A DNA stretch of 35,616 nt from Minisyncoccota bacterium. GTDB lineage: Bacteria; Patescibacteriota; Minisyncoccia; Minisyncoccales; Minisyncoccaceae. Position numbers and translations under genes: made by a program. The notes under the pieces were generated by a model. The model did not search any database and was not told where the DNA came from. It was given only the letters and a program-made list of their open reading frames with translations. Location: contig JAQUWR010000004.1 in the NCBI GenBank assembly GCA_028692745.1, forward strand, positions 1 through 35,616. Reading direction: 5' to 3'. This document shows, in pieces, positions 18,283 through 26,988 of this stretch. How positions within the stretch are numbered: the first letter of the stretch is position 1; each line of letters starts with the position of its first letter.

Positions 18283-19005
18283 ATGAGTGGACATTCTCAT
18301 TGGCACACTATTAGATTTAAAAAAGGTGTAGCTGATGCAAAAAAAAGTAAAATATTTTCTAAATTAGCCAGAGAAATATCAATAGCTGCTAGAGACGGAG
18401 GAGCTGATTTAACTTTTAATCCAAAATTAAGAACTATTATTGAAAAAGCAAAAGCAGAAAATATGACATCTGACAGTATCGATAGAGCCATAAAAAAAGG
18501 CTCGGGAGGAACAGAGGGGTGTAATTATGAAGAATTTACTTTTGAAGCTTATGGCCCTAGTGGCACTGCTATTATAATCGAAGGAATTACTGATAATAAA
18601 AATAGGAGTATTGGCGAAATAAAAATACTAATATCACAACATGGTGGAAAAATGGTTGAAGAAGGAGCAATAAAATGGATGTTTGATAAAAAAGGCGTAA
18701 TTATAATCAACAAAGAAGATATTAAGGACAAGGAAGAACTAGAGCTTCTTTCAATAGAATCAGGGGCAGAAAACTTTGAATGGCAAGAAGAAGGTCTTGT
18801 AATTTACACAAAACCAGATGAGCTAGATAAAGTTAAAAACTTCTTGCATGAAAATAAAATCAAACTAGCATCTTCTGTTTTGGAATGGGTACCAAAAGAA
18901 AACATTGAAATAGATGAAACAACAAGAGAAAAAAATCAAAAACTTTTTGAGTCTCTCGATGACAATGATGATGTTCAAAATATTTACTCTAATTTTAATT
19001 TATGA
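18283..19005 (+). CDS. yebC: YebC/PmpR-family protein
   Basis: MSGHSHWHTIRFKKGVADAKKSKIFSKLAREISIAARDGGAD; NPKLRTIIEKAKAENMTSDSIDRAIKKGSGG. Confidence 0.98.
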   Translation: MSGHSHWHTIRFKKGVADAKKSKIFSKLAREISIAARDGGADLTFNPKLRTIIEKAKAENMTSDSIDRAIKKGSGGTEGCNYEEFTFEAYGPSGTAIIIEGITDNKNRSIGEIKILISQHGGKMVEEGAIKWMFDKKGVIIINKEDIKDKEELELLSIESGAENFEWQEEGLVIYTKPDELDKVKNFLHENKIKLASSVLEWVPKENIEIDETTREKNQKLFESLDDNDDVQNIYSNFNL

Positions 19006-19493
19006 TTATCCTCGGAATAGATCCAGGGACAGCAACAACTGGATTTGGAATAATTAATTGTCACAAAAAACAATTAACCTGTATAGAATACGGTGTAATT
19101 GAAACATCTCCCAAAATAGAAATGGGAGAAAGATTAAAAAAAATAAATAGAGATTTAGAAGAAATTATCAAGTCGCATAAGCCAAAAATAGCAGCCATAG
19201 AGTCTCTTTATTTTTTCAAAAACTTAAAAACAGCTCTTCCTGTTAGCCAAGCAAGAGGTGTAATTCTTTTGTCTTTTTCAAATAAAAATGTTCCTTTTAA
19301 AGAGTTTACTCCTCTTCAAGCAAAAACAGCTGTTGCTGGTTATGGTAGAGCAAGCAAAGAACAAGTTCAAAAAATGATAAAACATATTTTAAAATTAGAA
19401 AAAATACCAAAACCAGACGATGCTGCTGATGCGCTAGCTATCGCTGTTTGTTGTGCTTATCACCTTGATAGTTATAATTTTAAGGTTTCTTAA
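19002..19493 (+). CDS. ruvC: Crossover junction endodeoxyribonuclease RuvC
   Basis: ILGIDPGTATTGFGII, AIESLYFFKNLKTALPVSQARGV, KPDDAADALAIAVC. Confidence 0.97.
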   Translation: MIILGIDPGTATTGFGIINCHKKQLTCIEYGVIETSPKIEMGERLKKINRDLEEIIKSHKPKIAAIESLYFFKNLKTALPVSQARGVILLSFSNKNVPFKEFTPLQAKTAVAGYGRASKEQVQKMIKHILKLEKIPKPDDAADALAIAVCCAYHLDSYNFKVS

Positions 19494-20667
19494 TTTTTAT
19501 AAAATTCCTTTTTCCTGATTGTATTACCATGTCCTCTATGGTAATTATTTTTTTCCAATCTTTTTCAGTGCTAATTTCTTTTCCTTTGATAATTTTTATT
19601 CCTCCCTGTTCTACTACTCTCTTTGCTTCTGCTTTTGATTTTAATAATCCTGTTAAAACTAATAAATCTAAAATATTTATTTCTTTTTCTTTAATTTTTA
19701 TCTCTTTAATTTCTTTAGGTAAGTCTTTTTTTTCGTGAACCTGTTCAAAATATTGTTGAGCGTCTTCTGCTTCTTTCAAAGAATAAAATTGTTTAACAAT
19801 TTCTGTCCCTAATATTTTTTTAGCTTCTTTAGGATTTTTAATTGTTTTTTTAATTTTTTCTATTTCTTTAATTGGTATTCTTGTACAACATTCAAAATAT
19901 TCAAAAATTAATTCATCCTTAAGAGACATTATTTTACCAAAAATATCTTTAGGCTCATCTGTTATATTAATAACATTACCCCAACTTGTAGACATTTTTC
20001 TTCCGTCTAATCCATATATCATTTTTAAGGTCATTATATCTTGTGGGTCTTGCTTAAATAGTCTTTGCAAATCTCTTCCTGTTTTTAAATTAAACAATTG
20101 ATCAAATCCCCCTATTTCAATATCTGATTTTATCATCACAGAATCATATCCTTGAAAAATTGGGTACAATAATTCGTGAAAACCTATTTCTTTTCCCTGT
20201 TCCCACCTTTCTTTAAAGTTTCTTCTCTGAATCATTTGTTGAGCAGTAAAGCTCATGCTAATTTCAATAAGATCTTTAATTGATAATTTACTAAGCCATT
20301 CGCTATTATATTTAATGTTTACTTTTTTTAAGTTAATTATCTTTCCAATTTGAGAAAGATAATCCTTCATATTTTCTTTTATTTCTTTAGAGGTTAAAGG
20401 TTTCCTCATTGCTGTTTTATCTGATGCATCTCCAATTAAAGCAGTAAAATCGCCAATAATTAAAGTTATTTTATGCCCTAAATCTTGAAAATCTTTTAGC
20501 TTCAATAATATAGTTGCTCTTCCTAAATGAATCTTTGGCCCAGTGGGATCTATTCCCAGCTTAACATTTAATTTTTTGCCTGAAAGTAAAGCTTCTTTTA
20601 AATGCTTTTTATCAACAATATCCTCTGTTCCTCGAATTAAAATTTCTTCTATTTTTTCATTTTTCAT
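19480..20667 (-). CDS. tyrS: Tyrosyl-tRNA synthetase
   Basis: KLGIDPTGPKIHLGRA (HIGH-type), KMSTSWGN (KMSKS-type), C-terminal S4-like domain LLKSKAEAKRVVEQGGIKI. Confidence 0.96.
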   Translation of the reverse strand: MKNEKIEEILIRGTEDIVDKKHLKEALLSGKKLNVKLGIDPTGPKIHLGRATILLKLKDFQDLGHKITLIIGDFTALIGDASDKTAMRKPLTSKEIKENMKDYLSQIGKIINLKKVNIKYNSEWLSKLSIKDLIEISMSFTAQQMIQRRNFKERWEQGKEIGFHELLYPIFQGYDSVMIKSDIEIGGFDQLFNLKTGRDLQRLFKQDPQDIMTLKMIYGLDGRKMSTSWGNVINITDEPKDIFGKIMSLKDELIFEYFECCTRIPIKEIEKIKKTIKNPKEAKKILGTEIVKQFYSLKEAEDAQQYFEQVHEKKDLPKEIKEIKIKEKEINILDLLVLTGLLKSKAEAKRVVEQGGIKIIKGKEISTEKDWKKIITIEDMVIQSGKRNFIKIKKP

Positions 20668-21059
20668 ATTATTAATTTACCTAAATATTTATCTATTTCT
20701 TTTATTGTTTTTTTCAAGAAATCTAAATACGTTTTTGATTCTTTTTCTGTAATAATAGCTATTCCTCCATAAAGGTCTAAGTTTCTTTTTTGTCTCATCT
20801 CGTTAGAAATAATTTCTATATCTTGATTTTTCAAAAAATATGCCATCCTTCTAATTAATTCTATATGATGCCCTTTCTTTGATTTAACTCTTAGGTTATT
20901 TTTAGCGCAAACAGTAATTGCTAGCTTTATTAAAGAGTTATAAGAAAAAATAAAAATAATATCCGGCTCTTTATATTTCAAAGCAATTTTATAATCTTTA
21001 ATCGCTGAATCGTAATATCTTTGAATTTGTTTTGATGAAAATTTAAAATCTTCGAACAT
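20664..21059 (-). CDS. HEPN-domain protein (putative toxin)
   Basis: All-helical 131 aa; AIKDYKIALKY...SYNSLIKLAITVCA and RQKRNLDLYGG; adjacent to an MNT nucleotidyltransferase. Confidence 0.75.
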   Translation of the reverse strand: MFEDFKFSSKQIQRYYDSAIKDYKIALKYKEPDIIFIFSYNSLIKLAITVCAKNNLRVKSKKGHHIELIRRMAYFLKNQDIEIISNEMRQKRNLDLYGGIAIITEKESKTYLDFLKKTIKEIDKYLGKLII

Positions 21060-21061
21060 AA

Positions 21062-21634
21062 TTAAATAATCTTAATAACCCCTTCTTTAAAAATATTTTC
21101 TATAAAATCGTCTTTTTCTTTCCTTTTCTTTTCAAAATCTGAAGAAGAAAAATCTATAATATTAATATCTCTTCCCATAACCTTTTCTAAGGGAAGTATT
21201 GCTTTTTTCGCTATTAGACTATTATGACTCCCAATAAGCAATAAGTCTATATCACTCTCAGAATTAAAAGTACTCTCCTTGCCTGATTTATTTTTAGCAT
21301 AAGAACCGAAAATATATACCGATTCTAATCCTTTTAAATTAAGTAATCTTTCTTTTATTTTTTCAGCTAGTCCGTATTTGTTCTCATACATTGACTTTAA
21401 TTCTTTCAAAAGAACATATTTTTTATTAAGAAAAAAATATTTTTCTTGTCCTATTTTTTCTGAAGACAAGATTCCTTCTTTTTCTAGTTCTTTAAGTTTA
21501 CGAAAAAGATTTCCCGCGTCTTCATCTAAAATTTGCGCAAACTCATTAATATAGTGCTTTCTATCTTCGTTAAGAAAAAAATATCCTAATATTTTAACTG
21601 TTATTTTTGATTTAAAACTTGTCATAATTTTCAT
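21062..21634 (-). CDS. wHTH-MNT nucleotidyltransferase (putative antitoxin/regulator)
   Basis: N-terminal winged-helix region LGYFFLNEDRKHYINEFAQILDEDAGNLFRKLKELEKEGIL; MNT motif YIFGSYAKNKSGKESTFNSESDIDLLLIG. Confidence 0.88.
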   Translation of the reverse strand: MKIMTSFKSKITVKILGYFFLNEDRKHYINEFAQILDEDAGNLFRKLKELEKEGILSSEKIGQEKYFFLNKKYVLLKELKSMYENKYGLAEKIKERLLNLKGLESVYIFGSYAKNKSGKESTFNSESDIDLLLIGSHNSLIAKKAILPLEKVMGRDINIIDFSSSDFEKKRKEKDDFIENIFKEGVIKII

Positions 21635-21693
21635 TGTAAATCTTTACAATACCCATTGTAAAGCATTGCAATGGTGTTTGTCAAGCATTGCAA
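21633..21693. promoter_or_regulatory. Operator-like repeats and minus-strand promoter of the HEPN/MNT operon
   Basis: Perfect inverted repeat ATTGTAAA-TC-TTTACAAT 21633-21650; related imperfect repeat ATTGTAAA-GC-ATTGCAAT 21655-21672; direct repeat GCATTGCAA at 21663 and 21685; minus TTGACA (21684-21679) with TACAAT (21660-21655), 18 bp. Confidence 0.65.
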
Positions 21694-21715
21694 AAAACAT
21701 AAAAAATGGTAGCAT
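21688..21715 (+). promoter_or_regulatory. PBP1A promoter
   Basis: TTGCAA 21688-21693, 16 bp, TAGCAT 21710-21715; ATG 21722. Confidence 0.45.
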
Positions 21716-21721
21716 TAAGCC

Positions 21722-23605
21722 ATGAAAAAGAAAATAAAAAACTTATTTTTAACTCCTTTAAGGAGTATTTTAACAGTTATAATAATTTGCATAATATTAG
21801 GCGTCTCTGTTTTTTTGTATTACATAAAAGATCTTCCTCGGCCTGAAGTATTTACTGAAAACGAGATAAATCAAGCTACAAAAATATACGACAGAAAAGG
21901 AGAAATCTTATTGTCTAGTATTTATGGAGAAGAAAAAAGAACCTATGTCCCTCTTTCAGAAATGCCTGAAAATTTAAAAAAAGCTGTTATTGCTAGTGAA
22001 GATTCTAATTTTTATAACCATTTTGGAATAGATTTTTATGGGGTTTTAAGAATGATTAAAAACAATATTATTTCTAGGGGGTTATATCAAGGAGGATCAA
22101 CTATTACCCAACAATTAATTCGTTCTACTTTTTTAACTAATGAAAAATCTATTGAAAGAAAAATCAAAGAATGGGTATTAGCAATAGAATTAGATAGAAG
22201 ATATTCAAAAGATCAAATTCTAGAGTGGTATTTAAACCAAGTGCCTTTTGGAATTAATATTTATGGAGCTCAAGAAGCTGCTTTAACTTATTTTCAAAAA
22301 CCAGCCAAAGATCTTACCTTAGCTGAAGCTGCTCTTTTGACGGCAATTGTTCAAGCTCCTAGTTATTATTCTCCTTATGGAAAACATCTTGATGGACTAT
22401 TAAGCGAAAAAGATCTTGTTTTAGAAAGAATGGAAATTGTTGGATATATTTCTAAAGAAGAAAAAGAGGCTGCTCAAAAAGAAGAATTAACTTTTAACAA
22501 ACTTCCTAAAACTAAAGCTATTCACTTTACTGAATATGTAACCCAACAATTAGAAAAAGCTTATGGCTCTGATTTCTTAGAAATAAAAGGTCTAAAAATA
22601 TACACAACTCTTGATTGGGAGCTCCAACAATTTGCAGAAAACGCTGTAAAAGAAAAAGTTGCTTTTAATAGAGCAAACTATAATGCATATAATGCTGCTT
22701 TAGTGGCTATAGACCCTAAAACAGGGGAAATATTAGCCCTAATTGGCTCTGCAGACCCTCAAGAAGACCCATTACCATTAGGATGTGATCCAGCAACTAC
22801 TTGTAAGTTTACGCCTAGCTATAATATTGCTACTCAAGCAACAAGAGGTCCTGGGTCATCTTTCAAGCCTTTTGTTTATGCTGAAGCATTTAGAAAAGGT
22901 TATGACGATAACACTATTATTGTAGACGAATATACTAATTTTGGTACGATCCAAAATCCATATACTCCACAAAATTATGATGGAACCTTTCATGGACCAG
23001 TAACCATAAGAAGTGCTCTTGCTCAATCTTTAAATATTCCTGCTGTAAAAGCTCTTAAAGATTTAGCTGGCCTAGAAGATAGTATTGCCTTGGCTAAAAA
23101 AATAGGCATTACTACCTTAGAAAAAGATCCTAGTTTTTATGGCCTTCCTTTAGTTTTAGGATCTGGAGATGTAAAATTAATTGACATGGTTTCTGCTTAT
23201 AGTGTTTTTGCTAATAAAGGATATAGAATAGAACCTTCTCCAATACTAAGAATTGAAGACAGTCAAGGAAACATAATCTACAAAAACAATAAAACGCCTA
23301 GAAAAGTACTAGAAACAAGTGTTTGCAATTTAATAACTGATATTTTATCTGATAATGCTGCTCGAGCTCCTTTATTTGGATGGAATTCTGTTTTATATTT
23401 TCAAGAACCTCCTAAGGTTGCTGTAAAAACAGGAACCACCAATAATAGCGTTGATGGTTGGACAGTGGGATATACAGATGACATATGTATTGGTGCTTGG
23501 ACAGGAAACAATGATAGAACTCCAATGCAAGGAGCAATGGGAGGAATATCAGCTGCTCCTATTTGGAGAACAGTAATGCAAGAATATATTCAAGACAATT
23601 ACTAA
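21722..23605 (+). CDS. Penicillin-binding protein 1A (transglycosylase/transpeptidase)
   Basis: AVIASEDSNFYNHFGID, GGSTITQQLIRSTFLTNEKSIERKIKE, GPGSSFKPFVYAEAF, SLNIPAVKAL, VKTGTTNNSVDGWTVGYT. Confidence 0.97.
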   Translation: MKKKIKNLFLTPLRSILTVIIICIILGVSVFLYYIKDLPRPEVFTENEINQATKIYDRKGEILLSSIYGEEKRTYVPLSEMPENLKKAVIASEDSNFYNHFGIDFYGVLRMIKNNIISRGLYQGGSTITQQLIRSTFLTNEKSIERKIKEWVLAIELDRRYSKDQILEWYLNQVPFGINIYGAQEAALTYFQKPAKDLTLAEAALLTAIVQAPSYYSPYGKHLDGLLSEKDLVLERMEIVGYISKEEKEAAQKEELTFNKLPKTKAIHFTEYVTQQLEKAYGSDFLEIKGLKIYTTLDWELQQFAENAVKEKVAFNRANYNAYNAALVAIDPKTGEILALIGSADPQEDPLPLGCDPATTCKFTPSYNIATQATRGPGSSFKPFVYAEAFRKGYDDNTIIVDEYTNFGTIQNPYTPQNYDGTFHGPVTIRSALAQSLNIPAVKALKDLAGLEDSIALAKKIGITTLEKDPSFYGLPLVLGSGDVKLIDMVSAYSVFANKGYRIEPSPILRIEDSQGNIIYKNNKTPRKVLETSVCNLITDILSDNAARAPLFGWNSVLYFQEPPKVAVKTGTTNNSVDGWTVGYTDDICIGAWTGNNDRTPMQGAMGGISAAPIWRTVMQEYIQDNY

Positions 23606-24732
23606 ATTTTAATTGGCATTACTACATATAAATAACTTGAATCTCCTACCGGCCTTATTATCGAAGGACCATCGTCTCCTTGAAATTCAAATGTTATTTC
23701 AGAGCTTTTAATATTAACAAGTCCATCAATTAAAAACTTCCAATTAAAAGAAACTTTTAATTCACTTCCTTCAATTTTAGCAGGAAGACTAATATTAGCT
23801 TCCCCTATATCAGCGTCCTGGCTAAATATTTCCAAATTTTTAGATATCTTTAAAATAATTTCATTTGTTCTTCCTCCAAAAATACCAGCTGCTTTAACTT
23901 GTTTTAAAAACTCATCTTTATTAACTGTAATTTTTGTTTTTCCTTCTTTAGGAATAATTTCTTGATAAGAAGGGTACTCTCCTTCAATTTGTCTTGAAAT
24001 TAAATTTATTTCTGGATGATCAACTGTTGATAAAAAAGTTTCAAATAATACTTGTGATTCAGATAAATATATTCTTAAAGATTTATCTTCTTCGTTAATT
24101 ATGTTAATTAATTCTTTAGCTGATCTTTGAGGAAGAATAAAATTAACTTCTTCGTTAAACATATTTTTATACCCTTGTTTGTTAGGAAAAGATATTGTTT
24201 TTTCAGACAACCTAAAACTGTCTGTTGCTACTAATTTAACAATATCTTTTTGAAAAGAAAAATACACTCCTGATATTTCTGGTTTTATTTGAGACAAACT
24301 TACAACATCTACAACATTTATTAGTCCTTCTTTTATTTTTTTACTATTTATTTCAATAAAATTATCTTTAGAAAAACCAGGAATAATAGGAAAATCATCA
24401 GCAGAAAAACCTTTAACTTGTGTTTTATAGTTTTTCCCTTCAATGGTTAAAGTGTTTCCTTTTTCTTTAATATTTACTTTTTCATCCGTTAAGACCCCTG
24501 CTATTTGATTTAATAATTTTGCTGGTACAGCTATTTTTCCTTCTTTTTCAGTTTTACACATTCCCCACCATTGTATGCCTAGTTCTAAATCTGTAGCAGA
24601 AATTTTAATAAAATTAGATAATACTTCTATTAACACATTATCTAAAATTGGTAAGGTTAAATTTTTACCAGTTATTTTTTCTACAATATTTATTCCTTTT
24701 TTAAATTCTTTTGATAAAATTGTAAAGTTCAT
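23602..24732 (-). CDS. dnaN: DNA polymerase III beta sliding clamp
   Basis: MNFTILSKEFKKGINIVEKITGKNLTLPILDNVLIE; C-terminal RPVGDSSYLYVVMPIKI. Confidence 0.96.
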   Translation of the reverse strand: MNFTILSKEFKKGINIVEKITGKNLTLPILDNVLIEVLSNFIKISATDLELGIQWWGMCKTEKEGKIAVPAKLLNQIAGVLTDEKVNIKEKGNTLTIEGKNYKTQVKGFSADDFPIIPGFSKDNFIEINSKKIKEGLINVVDVVSLSQIKPEISGVYFSFQKDIVKLVATDSFRLSEKTISFPNKQGYKNMFNEEVNFILPQRSAKELINIINEEDKSLRIYLSESQVLFETFLSTVDHPEINLISRQIEGEYPSYQEIIPKEGKTKITVNKDEFLKQVKAAGIFGGRTNEIILKISKNLEIFSQDADIGEANISLPAKIEGSELKVSFNWKFLIDGLVNIKSSEITFEFQGDDGPSIIRPVGDSSYLYVVMPIKI

Positions 24733-24968
24733 ATTATTAATTATTATTTAAATTATTTTTTAAGTTATTATTAATATTAGTTTTAATTATTTTGGGGACA
24801 AACTATTTTTTCTCTTTATTTTTTAATATTTTATATTTAATTTTCTTTGGAATAACTGGGGAAAAAAAGAGTAGATTTTATGAATAAGTTTTGGTAAAAA
24901 TTTTTATGGTTTTTTTATTTAAAATTAATCTATATTTTTTCCTTTTTGTTTCCTCATTTTGTTAACAC

Positions 24969-26330
24969 TTAATTACTATAAATTCTTTGTAAAATTAATT
25001 CTATTTCTTGGTGTGTCTTTTCCTCTTCTTCTTCTAATTTTTCAATTAACTGACAAGAATGAATAACGGTAGTGTGATCTTTTCCGCCAAACTTTCTTCC
25101 AATTTCAGAAAAAGACATTTTTAATTCTTTTTTCAATAAATACATAGCGATTTGTCTTGGTTTAGAAAATTCTTTTTTCCTAGAAGTAAAAAACATGTTT
25201 CCATTGGGAATATCATAAAATTCAGTAACAGCTTGGATTATTTTTTTATAATTAGTAATTTTAGACGGAGAAATAATTAAATTTTTTAATAATTTTTTTG
25301 CTTCCTCTAAAGAAGGATTTTTATTATTAGTTTTTTTAAAGATTATTAGTCTATTTAAAGCACTTTCTAGTTCTCTAATGTTTCTTTGAATATTGTTTGC
25401 AACATAATCAAGAACGTCTTTTGATAAATCAGCACCTTTTTCTTCACTTTTTTTTCTTAAAATAGCTATCCTTGTTTCATAATCAGGAGAAGACATGTCT
25501 GTTATCATCCCACCCTTAAATCTTGATTTTAATCTTTCTGTTATAGCGGGGATAGTATTAGGATGTCTATCAGAAGACAATATTATTTGTTTGTTTTTTT
25601 GGTATAAAGAATTAAATGTATGGAAAAATTCTTCTTGAGTTTTATCTTTACCAGCAATAAATTGAATATCATCAACAATTAAAACATCTAGTTCTCTTAA
25701 GCTCTTTTTTAATTCTTCTATGTTATGATTTTTAATAGAATTAACAATAACAGAAATCATTTTTTCGGCAGGAAGGTATTTTATTCTTTTCTCAGGACTA
25801 TCTTCTTTAATTTTATTTCCAATTGCTTGAATAAGGTGTGTTTTTCCTAGTCCTACCCCACCGTAAATAAATAATGGATTATAGTTTTTACCTGGTTCTT
25901 CTACAACTGCTGTTGCCGCAGCATAACACATCTCATTAAAGGGGCCGACAATAAAACTTTCAAAAGTATAGCGAGGATTTAAATTGGTGTCTTTGTTTGT
26001 TTCTAATTCTTTAAATCCTAATTGTTCAGTTAAGACATCGTCTTTTCCAATGGTTTTTTTCCCGCTTACTATTTTTTTTGTTTTTCCTGGGTCAACAGAA
26101 AAAGAAACGTTTTTAATGTTTTCGTCAATCGTATGAAGAATTTTTAAAATGTCTTTGCTGTATTTTTGTTCTAGCCATTCTTTAGAAAAAGAATTAGGAA
26201 CAGAAACAACAACAATATCATTTTCAAAAGAAAGTATTTTGGTGTTAGCAAACCACGTAGCAAAATTAGCAGGAGAAATATTTAATTGTATTTGGGCAAG
26301 TACTGTTTGCCAAAGGTTTTCTAATTCCAT
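24969..26330 (-). CDS. dnaA: Chromosomal replication initiator DnaA
   Basis: LFIYGGVGLGKTHLIQAIGN, VLIVDDIQFIAGKDKTQEEFFHTFN, C-terminal GRKFGGKDHTTVIHSCQ. Confidence 0.99.
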   Translation of the reverse strand: MELENLWQTVLAQIQLNISPANFATWFANTKILSFENDIVVVSVPNSFSKEWLEQKYSKDILKILHTIDENIKNVSFSVDPGKTKKIVSGKKTIGKDDVLTEQLGFKELETNKDTNLNPRYTFESFIVGPFNEMCYAAATAVVEEPGKNYNPLFIYGGVGLGKTHLIQAIGNKIKEDSPEKRIKYLPAEKMISVIVNSIKNHNIEELKKSLRELDVLIVDDIQFIAGKDKTQEEFFHTFNSLYQKNKQIILSSDRHPNTIPAITERLKSRFKGGMITDMSSPDYETRIAILRKKSEEKGADLSKDVLDYVANNIQRNIRELESALNRLIIFKKTNNKNPSLEEAKKLLKNLIISPSKITNYKKIIQAVTEFYDIPNGNMFFTSRKKEFSKPRQIAMYLLKKELKMSFSEIGRKFGGKDHTTVIHSCQLIEKLEEEEEKTHQEIELILQRIYSN

Positions 26331-26418
26331 AAGTTTCTTTAATTATACTAGATTTATTATATTAAATAAAGCCAAACAAAGCAAAAGTCCTTATAGAATA
26401 AAGAGGTTATTAATTATA

Positions 26419-26438
26419 TGTGGATAAGTGGTTGATAA
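26419..26438 (-). promoter_or_regulatory. DnaA boxes upstream of dnaA (candidate oriC element)
   Basis: TGTGGATAA 26419-26427 is a perfect inverse TTATCCACA; GGTTGATAA 26430-26438 is the inverse of TTATCAACC, a degenerate box; in the dnaA-rpmH intergenic region. Confidence 0.65.
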
Positions 26439-26515
26439 TTTGTTTAGAAAAATAAATATTGACCTAACGCTTATTTTTTGATATGTTTAATTTATTAAAT
26501 TAATATATACTTAAT

Positions 26516-26656
26516 ATGCAACAAGCAACAACATATAAACCAAAAAAGAAAAAGAGAAAGAGAACGCATGGTTTTATGAAAAGAACAGAAACCCCAAGCG
26601 GAAAAAAGGTTTTAAAAAAGAGAAGAAATAAAGGAAGAGCAAAGCTCACTGTTTAA
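26516..26656 (+). CDS. rpmH: 50S ribosomal protein bL34
   Basis: Not in the ORF track; translates [46 protein letters not shown]. Confidence 0.95.
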   Translation: MQQATTYKPKKKKRKRTHGFMKRTETPSGKKVLKKRRNKGRAKLTV

Positions 26657-26988
26657 TGTTGCCTAAAGAAAACAGGCTAAAAAAGAAAAAGGACTTTGAA
26701 AGAGTTTTTGAAAAAGGAAAAACCATAAAAGGAAATAGTTTATACTTAAAAGTTCTAAAAACAGAAGAACCTTTTATGAGAATTGGGTTTGTTGTTTCTA
26801 AAAAAGTTTCTCTTCAAGCAGTAGAAAGAAACAAAATAAAAAGAAGGCTAAGAGAATCTATAAAAAAGATTTCAATAAAAAATAAGTTTGACGCTATTGT
26901 TATTGCTTTGCCTAAAATTAAAAAAAATACCTTTGAAGAAATTAAGCAAGACATAGAAGAAACCTTTAAAAAAATAAACAATGTTTGA
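26656..26988 (+). CDS. rnpA: Ribonuclease P protein component
   Basis: [43 protein letters not shown]. Confidence 0.96.
   Translation: MLPKENRLKKKKDFERVFEKGKTIKGNSLYLKVLKTEEPFMRIGFVVSKKVSLQAVERNKIKRRLRESIKKISIKNKFDAIVIALPKIKKNTFEEIKQDIEETFKKINNV

Noticed and set aside
18297-18731. Two minus-strand ORFs opposite yebC
   Set aside because: Antisense of a highly conserved gene.
19529-20752. Plus-strand ORFs opposite tyrS and the HEPN gene
   Set aside because: Low-complexity antisense frames.
24733-24968. oriC with many DnaA boxes in the dnaA-dnaN gap
   Set aside because: Very AT-rich but no good TTATCCACA match; only weak ones, so boxes are claimed only in the dnaA-rpmH gap.
26149-26427. Plus-strand 92-aa ORF opposite the dnaA start
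   Set aside because: Mostly antisense of dnaA and runs into the origin intergenic region; no family.
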